This document shows, piece after piece, positions 27,343 through 34,817 of a stretch of DNA of 44,273 nt. The stretch covers positions 1 to 44,273 of the forward strand of contig JAGGXK010000071.1 in assembly GCA_021163115.1 (NCBI GenBank), in the 5' to 3' direction. Origin of the DNA: Desulfurococcales archaeon (lineage in GTDB: Archaea > Thermoproteota > Thermoprotei_A > Sulfolobales > Desulfurococcaceae). The number at the start of each line of letters is the position of its first letter. Positions within the stretch are counted from its first letter, which is position 1. The position numbers and the translations under genes are program-made. The notes under the pieces were generated by a model. That model did no database searches. It was not told the origin of the DNA and was given only the letters and a program-made list of their open reading frames with translations.

Positions 27343-27365
27343 TCCCACTATATAGTCCCACTATA
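27343..27365. repeat. Two TCCCACTATA repeats, 13-bp period, upstream of iorA
   Basis: TCCCACTATA at 27343-27352 and again at 27356-27365. The first copy also begins the 10-bp palindrome ACTATATAGT (27347-27356). A third CACTATA lies at 27246-27252. They are 57-79 bp before iorA and may be regulator sites or part of the promoter. Confidence 0.5.
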
Positions 27366-27421
27366 AGGGAATCCTCTTAGTCTTCGTTATTAACCAGTTC
27401 CATATAAAATATTATTATAAG

Positions 27422-29356
27422 GTGGTAGCTATTCCGGCCAAATACCTTCTAGCTCCTGCTGGTTCCAAGGTGTTATTGCTTGGAAATGAGGCTATTGCAA
27501 GAGCTGCTATAGAATCTGGGATAGGTTTTGCATCAGCTTATCCAGGAACACCTAGTACTGAGATAATTGAGGCTCTTGCAGAGATGGCTAAGGATGTAGG
27601 GTTTTATGTAGAATGGAGTACTAATGAAAAAGTAGCTTTCGAGGCTGCTTATGCTGCTTCTCTTGCAGGTGTTAAAGCACTTGTTGCCATGAAGCATGTG
27701 GGAGTTAATGTTGCAGCAGATATACTTATGAGTAGCGCCTATGCAGGCACTAATGCAGGTTTCCTAGTAGTATCAGCAGATGATCCTGGGCAACATAGTA
27801 GTCAGAACGAGCAGGATAATAGATGGTATGGCTTCCTAGCCCACATACCTGTTATAGAGCCATGGAGCCCCTCTAGTGCATACAGGCTTGTAAAAGCAGC
27901 ATATGAGCTTAGTGAACGATACAGGCACCCAGTAATATTTAGGTCTACGACAAGGATAAGCCATACAAGAGAATCCATATTGCTTGAACACGATATCCCC
28001 AAGAATATTAAAACAAAGGGAGTATTTGACAGAGATATAAAAAGATATGTACTAATACCTGCTCATGGAAGGCTTCTTAAGAAGAAAATGATGGAGAAAT
28101 GGAATAGAATCATTGAAACTGAAGGAAGAGAACCCTTTATCAAAATCATTAACCCTGGAAACAGGAAAGTAATCATTGCATCCGGTATAGCCTATGCACA
28201 TACAATAGAGGCTCTAGAACATCTAGGAAGAGGGAACGAATACACTATTGTAAGAGTTTCCCTCCCAGTACCGTTGCCTAGGAAACCTATTATAGAAATT
28301 TGTAGAGAAGCTTCTAAGGTTCTTGTTCTTGAGGAACTAGACCCTATTGTAGAGCAACAGGTTAAGAAGATATTATTTGATGAGGGAATAGAAACAAAAG
28401 TTTATGGGAAAGAATATGTACCGTTGAACCAAGATCTCGATCTTGATAAAGTATATAGGGCTATCAAGGCTTTTGAGGGACTGGATCCAAGTGAAACACC
28501 ATGGAGGCCTAGAGAGCCAATAAAGACAGAGCCTCCAATACCTCCTAGACCCCCTGTTATGTGCCCCGGATGCCCCCATAGGAATACATTCTATATAATA
28601 AAGGTTGCTGCAAACAAGGCTGGGCTTAGGAATCCTGTATTTACTGGAGACATAGGATGTTATACACTAGGGTTCCAGAAACCCTTCAAGACCCAGGAGA
28701 CAAGCTTTGAAATGGGTGGGAGCATAGGGGTGGCTCATGGGCTTAGCAAGACTATAGAAGAACCGGTCATAGCTGTTATCGGGGACTCAACATTCTATCA
28801 TGCAGGCATACCTCCATCAATAAATATTGTATATAATAAGGGGAGAGCAATAGTCCTTGTTCTCGACAACTACTATACAGCAATGACAGGGCATCAGCCA
28901 CATCCAGGGACAGGATATACAGCAATTGGTGAGAAAACCTACAGGGTTCCAGCAGAAAAAATACTTGAATCAATAGGGTTCAAGACCTATGTTATTAACC
29001 CAATGAATGTTAGAGAATCTATTGAGAAAGTAGTTGAAGCATATAAAGCTTACAGGGAGGGTGGCCAGGTAGCAATTGTATCACGGATGAAGTGTGCATT
29101 ACAGGCATTGCGTGATGCTAGGAGAGCTGGGATAAAACTACCAGTATACGGTATTATAGAGGACAAGTGTACAGGCTGTATGGTTTGTGTAAACCTACTT
29201 GCGTGTCCAGCAATAATTGTTCCAGAAGATGGTAAGAAACCAAGAATACTTCCTGAACTATGTGCTGGCTGTGGATTGTGTGCACAGGTATGTCCATTTA
29301 ATGCTATTGAGGTTATAAGACCAGGTGATCCAGACTGGATAAAAGCTTGGATGTAG
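27422..29356 (+). CDS. iorA: Indolepyruvate:ferredoxin oxidoreductase alpha subunit
   Basis: 644 residues. Thiamine-diphosphate enzyme of the 2-ketoacid oxidoreductase group: LLGNEAIARAAIESG near residue 19 opens the pyrimidine-binding domain, CPGCPHRN near 380 and GDSTFYHAGIPP near 455 lie in the thiamine domain, and two [4Fe-4S] ferredoxin motifs, CTGCMVC and CAGCGLCAQVCP, end the protein. It oxidises aryl pyruvates from aromatic amino acids to acyl-CoA and passes electrons to ferredoxin. GTG 27422 is the formal start, but it overlaps a GGTGGT SD; ATT 27431 (giving IPAKYLL) fits that SD better and is a third possible non-canonical start. Confidence 0.95.
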   Translation: MVAIPAKYLLAPAGSKVLLLGNEAIARAAIESGIGFASAYPGTPSTEIIEALAEMAKDVGFYVEWSTNEKVAFEAAYAASLAGVKALVAMKHVGVNVAADILMSSAYAGTNAGFLVVSADDPGQHSSQNEQDNRWYGFLAHIPVIEPWSPSSAYRLVKAAYELSERYRHPVIFRSTTRISHTRESILLEHDIPKNIKTKGVFDRDIKRYVLIPAHGRLLKKKMMEKWNRIIETEGREPFIKIINPGNRKVIIASGIAYAHTIEALEHLGRGNEYTIVRVSLPVPLPRKPIIEICREASKVLVLEELDPIVEQQVKKILFDEGIETKVYGKEYVPLNQDLDLDKVYRAIKAFEGLDPSETPWRPREPIKTEPPIPPRPPVMCPGCPHRNTFYIIKVAANKAGLRNPVFTGDIGCYTLGFQKPFKTQETSFEMGGSIGVAHGLSKTIEEPVIAVIGDSTFYHAGIPPSINIVYNKGRAIVLVLDNYYTAMTGHQPHPGTGYTAIGEKTYRVPAEKILESIGFKTYVINPMNVRESIEKVVEAYKAYREGGQVAIVSRMKCALQALRDARRAGIKLPVYGIIEDKCTGCMVCVNLLACPAIIVPEDGKKPRILPELCAGCGLCAQVCPFNAIEVIRPGDPDWIKAWM

Positions 29357-29366
29357 GTGGTCTGGT

Positions 29367-29957
29367 ATGACTAGATATAATGTACTTCTAGTTGGTGTGG
29401 GAGGTCAAGGGCTTCTAACCCTAGGCTCTATTATAGGAAATGCTGCAATCGAAAACAATGTACACGTTACTATTGCGGAGACCCATGGCTTAAGTCAGAG
29501 GGGAGGAAGCCTTATTGTACATGTAAGGCTTGGGGAGGGTTCGTCCCCCCTAATACCTAGGGGAGCAGCTGATTTAATAATAGGATTAGAAGCTTTAGAG
29601 ACAGCAAGGTATATCGAGTATGCTAGGGAAAATGCCTTAGTGGTTATGAACGAGTTTCTATGGCCACCGCCGCTAGCTAAGACACCTAGTCTAAACACTA
29701 TTATTGATGAAGCAGGAAAAAGAGCAAGACTCTATATAATTAATGCTAATAAAGAAGCAGAAAGGGCTACAGGACTTGTAGTTACAGCAAATACTTTGAT
29801 CCTAGGGTATGCTATAGGAGTGGACAAGGACTTTGCTAAACTACTTGGGGGAATAGATGTAGTTGAAAAAGCGTTAGCGAGGGTATTTAGAGGAAAAGCT
29901 CTAGGGCTAAACAAAAAAGCCCTACGCAGAGGATACGAGCTTGCGGTATCTCAGTAA
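29367..29957 (+). CDS. iorB: Indolepyruvate:ferredoxin oxidoreductase beta subunit
   Basis: 196 residues, gamma-type domain of the 2-ketoacid:ferredoxin oxidoreductases. GVGGQGLLTLGSIIGNAA at 9-26 is the family signature, followed by ETHGLSQRGGSLIVHVRLG near 38-56. It begins 10 bp after iorA and completes the enzyme that turns aryl pyruvates into acyl-CoA with reduction of ferredoxin. The ferredoxin produced could feed the group 4 hydrogenase encoded 4 kb downstream. Confidence 0.95.
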   Translation: MTRYNVLLVGVGGQGLLTLGSIIGNAAIENNVHVTIAETHGLSQRGGSLIVHVRLGEGSSPLIPRGAADLIIGLEALETARYIEYARENALVVMNEFLWPPPLAKTPSLNTIIDEAGKRARLYIINANKEAERATGLVVTANTLILGYAIGVDKDFAKLLGGIDVVEKALARVFRGKALGLNKKALRRGYELAVSQ

Positions 29958-30030
29958 ACAATGTTTTTTCTTAGACATATTACTCTTATACTTCTAGTTA
30001 AATAAGAGTTCTTGATTAGGTGTCCTGGTT

Positions 30031-30429
30031 TTGGAGAGACTAGATGCTATAATAGAGGAGCTTATTGAAAAAGCCAAGAACATTCTTAGGCATAGCTATG
30101 CTCCATATAGCGGGATCCATGTATCCTCTGCAATATACACTGATAAAGGGAATATATACCTTGGTGTAAATGTTGAGAATTCAAGCTACGGCCTAACAAT
30201 ATGTGCCGAAAGATCAGCCATAGCTTCAATGGTTTCAAATGGGGAAAGAAAGCCCCTAATTGTGGCAATTATTACTGACTACCCCCAGCCTATACCTCCC
30301 TGTGGAGCCTGCCGGCAGGTTATAGCAGAGTTTAATGAGGATACAGTAATAGTTATGTATAGTATAAAATCTAAGGTTAAACAAATAGTAAGGTTATCAG
30401 AGATATTTAAATCACCGTTTAAGCTATAG
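30031..30429 (+). CDS. cdd: Cytidine deaminase
   Basis: 132 residues, homotetrameric-type. Zinc site: CAE near residues 56-58 (in GLTICAERSAI) and PPCGACRQV near 89-97. The substrate segment SYAPYSGIHVSSA near 22-34 is also typical. It turns cytidine or deoxycytidine to uridine, which would supply uridine phosphorylase (at 5.1 kb). The start is TTG 30031 with GGTGT upstream. Confidence 0.94.
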   Translation: MERLDAIIEELIEKAKNILRHSYAPYSGIHVSSAIYTDKGNIYLGVNVENSSYGLTICAERSAIASMVSNGERKPLIVAIITDYPQPIPPCGACRQVIAEFNEDTVIVMYSIKSKVKQIVRLSEIFKSPFKL

Positions 30430-30551
30430 AAGAGGTTTTAAGGAACTAGATAAATACTGGCTAAATAGGGATGAAGAAGAACCCGGGAGAAGGATACCCC
30501 GATCTCTATGAGGGGTTAAATGACTTAAATAATTGATAGCGGGCGCAGACC

Positions 30552-31748
30552 TTATAAGATCCTCTTTGTAGTTATTCTTTTCTCTGATAACGTAATATAT
30601 ATGGCTAGGACCCCTATCATAGTTAAGATTATTGAAGGGATAAGTATTTTAAGATATAAATTTATTAGGTGCTCAGACATTTTTAGATCTTCAAGGATAT
30701 AGTTTACATGGGTTATACCCGATATGGTTGTATGGCTTGTCCTATTATGTATTAATATAGTTTTTAGCGGCGCCTCTTGAAGCTTCACATTAAATCCATA
30801 GAATACTTTTTCTTCCTTGATCCTTCCTATGACTGAGCCTCTTATAGGGTAGTATGTTACACTAGTGTTGTAAATATAGTATACTCCAACATAGTTATTG
30901 TTAATCATTATGGAATATGCTAGTGAAATTATGGAAATCGCCATTATTGTTATTGCTATGGCTATTATAATGGTTTTATCGATATATGTTTGCCGATATG
31001 GTTTAACTAGATAATTGAACTTTGTTTGCAATACCCGCCTTAATTCTTTGATCTTCTTTCTATTAAGCATTATTTTAGCTAGAACATATCCTGTGATAAA
31101 GCCTGCTAATCCATTAATTAGGTTAGGGCTTTTGAAGAACAGCGGTGATATGTATGGTTCAATAATGATTAATAGTAGCCAAAGGATTATGTAAACATGT
31201 TTATTAAGAATTAAACATTTTAATTTTACAAAGGTCTTCCAGCATTTACAATACCCTACACCGCTATATAGGGATAAATAAGCACCAACAAGCCCTGATG
31301 CTCCTCCTATGGAACCTGTTATAACGACACCCAGCAACAGGGGTTCAGTAAATAACATGTTATAGAGGGATTGAGCATACAGACCAACAATACCTGATAA
31401 TATATAAATAGCTAATAAGCGTAAACTCCCTAAGCCTACCTCTACGTATCTTCCAAACAAATAGATCAAAATTACTCCTATTAAAAGTCTTGGGAAAGTA
31501 GGATAGATAAATACGGAGAGGAAGAGCTTTATGAAGTAGTATGGATCAAGAGGATCAATGTTTATAACATCAATTGTATAGGGTAGAGTATAGTGTGGTG
31601 CATTAAATGCTCCTATGATATTTAATCCAATGAAGAGTACTATGGTGATTATACCTATAAAATAAGTGGTCTCCACGCTATATTCGACAAGGTCTTCTAT
31701 GTGACATGCTATACTAAATGCCTGCTTTGTTTCAGTTACTTCACCCAA
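30552..31748 (-). CDS. Rhomboid-fold membrane protein, probably catalytically inactive
   Basis: 398 residues with about eight hydrophobic helices. The rhomboid fold is indicated by YLFGRYVEVGLGSLRLLAIYILSGIVG (about 96-122), the serine motif GGASG at 148-152 and NGLAGFITG at 212-220. The TM6 histidine of the Ser-His dyad is missing (N/G in its place), as is the TM2 HxxxN motif. That leaves a serine without its base. An extra C-terminal extracytoplasmic domain (about 280-365) between two TM helices is unusual. Starts at TTG 31746-31748 with no good SD. A pseudo-rhomboid chaperone-like role is inference. Confidence 0.75.
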   Translation of the reverse strand: MGEVTETKQAFSIACHIEDLVEYSVETTYFIGIITIVLFIGLNIIGAFNAPHYTLPYTIDVINIDPLDPYYFIKLFLSVFIYPTFPRLLIGVILIYLFGRYVEVGLGSLRLLAIYILSGIVGLYAQSLYNMLFTEPLLLGVVITGSIGGASGLVGAYLSLYSGVGYCKCWKTFVKLKCLILNKHVYIILWLLLIIIEPYISPLFFKSPNLINGLAGFITGYVLAKIMLNRKKIKELRRVLQTKFNYLVKPYRQTYIDKTIIIAIAITIMAISIISLAYSIMINNNYVGVYYIYNTSVTYYPIRGSVIGRIKEEKVFYGFNVKLQEAPLKTILIHNRTSHTTISGITHVNYILEDLKMSEHLINLYLKILIPSIILTMIGVLAIYITLSEKRITTKRIL

Positions 31749-31865
31749 CTACTTCTACACCAAAAATACTATGATTCCATAGACCAGGTAATATCTATAT
31801 CTAAGACTTACTATCTCTATTAAGTATTAAGTAGGAATAAGAGTATATGTTTGAAAACTATGAAC

Positions 31866-32150
31866 CTACATAGTTGCTTCTATATCCTTGTGGCGCATTA
31901 TATATAATGTATCTACAGCCTCTAAGTACTCCTTATCGTTATATGGTATTCCAAGTTCTTCTGCAATAACTCTCTTTGATGTCTGTATACCCAGAAGCTC
32001 TATTGCTTCTTGCTGTGTTATAGTATTTTTTGAAAGGATCTCAGCTTCTCTTGTTTTTAAGTCTTCAAGAAGCTCTATATATTTTATTAGAATATACCTA
32101 GATAGTTCATTAAATCTATTATGAATGATCTCTTTTTTCTTCCTAGAAAT
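31866..32150 (-). CDS. Small helical protein with no canonical start codon
   Basis: About 94 residues. The frame from a TGA at 32157-32159 to TAG at 31866-31868 has no ATG, GTG or TTG until its last 15 codons, yet reads as a real protein: charged, helical, with RYILIKYIELLEDLKTREAE and TITQQEAIELLGIQTSKRVIAEELGIPY, the latter resembling a helix-turn-helix. A GGTGAT SD at 32156-32161 is five bases ahead of ATT at 32148-32150, which I take as the start. Unknown function; an undetected frameshift at the 5' end is the alternative. Confidence 0.6.
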   Translation of the reverse strand: MSRKKKEIIHNRFNELSRYILIKYIELLEDLKTREAEILSKNTITQQEAIELLGIQTSKRVIAEELGIPYNDKEYLEAVDTLYIMRHKDIEATM

Positions 32151-32342
32151 AATTGATCACCTCTTCACTTATTATACTTGAAAAGTTTTATGTTTAAAAG
32201 GAGGGGTTTAGTATTATTAAGGTATTTTCAGTTATCAGACTAGGATATTAATGAATTGTTACTAATGATGTTTATTTTTAATCCTTAATTTATGGATAAA
32301 GTTTTTGTAGAGGCTACTTAGGGCTAGTAAGGTGTAGAGGAG

Positions 32343-32648
32343 TTGGGAAAGCCTGTTGTATGGATAACTGTTTCCTATGGAGATATTGAGGATGCGTACA
32401 TTCTCAATGCAGTATATATAGCTATGAAGGAGTTGAGGAAAATGGGGATTGAGCCTGTTCTAACACAACTATATCACCCAGGCATAAGACCCAAGATCAC
32501 TGTTAATGGACTGGATTTAAGGATAGACCATGATCTCCCAGAAAATATTGTATCAACAGCTTTAGAGATCTTAACAACTATCATGGTTAATGATAACAGA
32601 TCTATAATAGAGGGTAGAATAGCTGGTGCTATTGATAGGAGAGGATAA
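32343..32648 (+). CDS. Hypothetical protein, 101 residues
   Basis: Alpha/beta protein; PVVWITVSYGDIEDAYILNAVYIAMKELRKMGIEPVLTQLYHPGI (residues 4-49) reads as beta-helix-beta, similar in outline to a thioredoxin-like fold but with no CxxC. TTG start at 32343 behind GGTGTAGAGGAG. Not recognised. It is 43 bp ahead of the cell-surface protein on the same strand. Confidence 0.6.
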   Translation: MGKPVVWITVSYGDIEDAYILNAVYIAMKELRKMGIEPVLTQLYHPGIRPKITVNGLDLRIDHDLPENIVSTALEILTTIMVNDNRSIIEGRIAGAIDRRG

Positions 32649-32690
32649 TAAATTATTTCTCCATATTTCTATCTAGATAGCGGTGTATTA

Positions 32691-33500
32691 GTGTTGATGT
32701 ACAGGGGTTTTGCGGGTTTATTGGTTTTTATCATATTATTATTTTCTATGCTATATCTGCCAGGGTCAACAGCTTTATCAGATACTAAATACTGTTCATT
32801 CAGCAGGTTTTCAAAGGATATAGAAATAGGTAATGTAAAGTATATTTATTTATCATCAGAGATTGTCATCCGTAATATGCAAAACTTCACATACATAACA
32901 GTTCTTCTTTCTAGCAGGGGAGTATATCATTACGGTTTTGCAATATTGGCTGATCCTGATTATTCTTATCCAATTCTTTATATGGTATTAGGAACCCAGA
33001 ATCAGTGGATTCGTGTTGGAGACGTAAGAGTGAATAGTACGATAAAAATAGACATGCTCATTGATACAGTTAATAAAACTATATACTATAGGGCCATCAA
33101 CAATGTATTAAGAATAAGGAATTTAAGCTATGTAGCCGATATAGTAAAGATAAGGCTTATATCAAGTAGTCTTGACATAAATATTCCAGTGCCTAAAGTT
33201 GAAGTCAGATCACTTTCCATTATAGGATCCAATAATAGTGATGTTGTATCGCTTTTCAGGAATGGTTCTTTAAACAAGATTATAGAACATGGTAAACAGG
33301 TCTTTGACTACTTAGACTATTGTATCAATACAGCATCTACCACACCAACCACTAAGCCTACTACTTCCTACTTCTCTTCAACAAAAATTATGCCGTTACC
33401 TATATCCTCATTTGCAGATCTAGTTACGATATTTATAGGTTTAGGACTTATTGTCTTGGTGCTTATTGCATATAAAAAGAAACGGTCCCACGGTCCGTGA
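32691..33500 (+). CDS. Predicted cell-surface protein with N-terminal signal and C-terminal anchor
   Basis: 269 residues. N-terminal signal-like helix (FAGLLVFIILLFSMLYLPGSTA, about 6-27), then an extracytoplasmic domain with six to eight N-x-S/T sites (for example NFT, NST, NKT, NLS, NNS, NGS) fitting archaeal N-glycosylation, a threonine/proline/serine-rich linker (ASTTPTTKPTTS, near 213-224), and a C-terminal TM helix (LVTIFIGLGLIVLVLIAY) with basic tail KKKRSHGP. Formal start GTG 32691; TTG 32694 and ATG 32697 follow. No enzymatic motif. Confidence 0.75.
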   Translation: MLMYRGFAGLLVFIILLFSMLYLPGSTALSDTKYCSFSRFSKDIEIGNVKYIYLSSEIVIRNMQNFTYITVLLSSRGVYHYGFAILADPDYSYPILYMVLGTQNQWIRVGDVRVNSTIKIDMLIDTVNKTIYYRAINNVLRIRNLSYVADIVKIRLISSSLDINIPVPKVEVRSLSIIGSNNSDVVSLFRNGSLNKIIEHGKQVFDYLDYCINTASTTPTTKPTTSYFSSTKIMPLPISSFADLVTIFIGLGLIVLVLIAYKKKRSHGP

Positions 33501-33549
33501 ATAATTCATTCCATCTAGTGGTCTTTTAGAGAGGCCCCGGTCATCCCAC

Positions 33550-33810
33550 TTAATTTACTAGTATAAGTCTTAGATAACTATTTTCTTTAAACTCTTTATC
33601 AGTTACAAGGTTTCTTAATAACTCTTGATCCACTACCTCAATTTCTTTCTCTCTAAGGATTCTCTCCTTTAGCTTAGGTGAAAACCTGTTAAGATAACCC
33701 AACTCTATTGTTTTAAGATACCTACATACTGATATACTTGAAGTATAATGTCTTGATACAACTTGTTTTTCAACAGTGACTGTACATAGATATATGTTTA
33801 TCTTAGGCAA
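33550..33810 (-). CDS. Last gene of the hydrogenase operon, 86-residue unknown
   Basis: Small soluble protein starting at TTG 33808-33810, inside the last codons of the small-subunit gene (8-bp overlap), with GAAGG just upstream. It is therefore coupled to the hydrogenase operon. Sequence: a two-strand opening (INIYLCTVTV) followed by charged helices; a single pair of cysteines at about 9 and 29. Not a known maturation factor; I do not recognise it. Confidence 0.65.
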   Translation of the reverse strand: MPKINIYLCTVTVEKQVVSRHYTSSISVCRYLKTIELGYLNRFSPKLKERILREKEIEVVDQELLRNLVTDKEFKENSYLRLILVN

Positions 33811-34276
33811 TAGCCTTCCTCACCCTCATTTTTACTTTCTTCTGCAGTATTCCTTTAAGGATACCTACTGCATAAATTAATGCCTCAGGCCTTATTGGAC
33901 ATCCCGGAACATAGTATACGCCATCAACTTCTATGCCACGGTTTTTAAGTATTTTTAGTAGCTCGGGAACCCCGCCTATAGTGGAGTAGGTATCATGCCA
34001 TATACCTCCACCAACAGCACAAGAGCCTAAGGCTAAGATAAACCGTGGTCTAGGTACAGCCTCTATAGCTCTAATTACTTTTGGTAGAGACTCGTAGGTT
34101 ATTGGGCCAGTTAATAATAATGCATCAGCGTGTCTTGGGCTGACAACAAGTTTTACACCAAGTCTTTCAGCATCGAAGTAGGGGGTTAGAGCATCCAAGA
34201 TCTCTATATCACAAGCATTACAGCTTCCTGTGTTTAAGTGGAAGACCCATATACTTTTCTTTATATACTCACTCAT
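33803..34276 (-). CDS. [NiFe] hydrogenase small subunit (NuoB/MbhJ-like)
   Basis: 157 residues. Four cysteines for the proximal [4Fe-4S] cluster: C19 and C22 in GSCNACDIE, C86 in GSCAVGG, C126 in PGCPIRP. This matches the NuoB/MbhJ/HycG family of group 4 hydrogenases. It passes electrons between the ferredoxin subunit and the NiFe site. It overlaps the NuoI-like gene by 8 bp and the 86-residue gene by 8 bp, consistent with one transcript. Confidence 0.94.
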   Translation of the reverse strand: MSEYIKKSIWVFHLNTGSCNACDIEILDALTPYFDAERLGVKLVVSPRHADALLLTGPITYESLPKVIRAIEAVPRPRFILALGSCAVGGGIWHDTYSTIGGVPELLKILKNRGIEVDGVYYVPGCPIRPEALIYAVGILKGILQKKVKMRVRKAIA

Positions 34277-34811
34277 ACTTCATTACACCTCCTCTCCTCT
34301 TTAATAAAGCGTTTAGGGTCTTTTCTCTACGACACTTAGGATCTTTGTCAATATAGTTTTCTGTTAAAGGAGCTTTTTTGATAACATATATTTTCTGCCT
34401 TATAGTCATAAATGCGGAACCACAGCTACTACACTTAACCATGTCGTGTACAACTATATCTACTAGATCATCTATATTGTCTGTTGCAAGCTCAAAATCT
34501 CTAGTACCTCTTATAGCATTTACAGGGCATACATCAATACATCTCCAGCAATAAATACATCTACCGATAAAGTACTTGATCATGCGTTGCCCGTTTTCTT
34601 CAATAAGTTCTAATGCGTTAGGTGGGCATGCAAGAACACATGCTCCACAGCCAATACACTTCTCTTCATCAATTTCGATCCTACCTCTGAATTCATCAGT
34701 AATCAATGGTTCTGCGAAGGGGTATTTTCTCGTAACTCTGCCAGTCTTTAGAGCTATTTCTAAAGCTTTCAGTATTGTTGAGCGGCTTGTAGCTGGTTTG
34801 TCTTCACTCAT
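34269..34811 (-). CDS. Hydrogenase 2[4Fe-4S] ferredoxin subunit (NuoI/HycF-like)
   Basis: 180 residues. Two ferredoxin motifs, CIGCGACVLACPPNA (about 52-66) and CIYCWRCIDVCPVNA (about 88-102), follow an N-terminal basic amphipathic stretch. The C-terminal 60 residues carry a further CSSC pair near 129-132 and a lone cysteine in DPKCRRE near 156, a HycF-like tail that may bind metal or contact the HycB-like protein. It wires the small subunit to the electron donor. The fused large subunit ends 6 bp upstream. Confidence 0.93.
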   Translation of the reverse strand: MSEDKPATSRSTILKALEIALKTGRVTRKYPFAEPLITDEFRGRIEIDEEKCIGCGACVLACPPNALELIEENGQRMIKYFIGRCIYCWRCIDVCPVNAIRGTRDFELATDNIDDLVDIVVHDMVKCSSCGSAFMTIRQKIYVIKKAPLTENYIDKDPKCRREKTLNALLKRRGGVMKYE

Positions 34812-34817
34812 ATATGA

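Noticed and set aside
30452-30551. GC-richer patch with a CCCC/GGGG hairpin after cdd
   Set aside because: The hairpin is only 5 bp, boxes of a C/D RNA are degenerate and there is no clear promoter. Possibly just 3' untranslated sequence.
31888-32124. 78-codon open frame on the plus strand
   Set aside because: It is the shadow of the 94-residue minus-strand gene, whose protein looks far more natural and has an SD.
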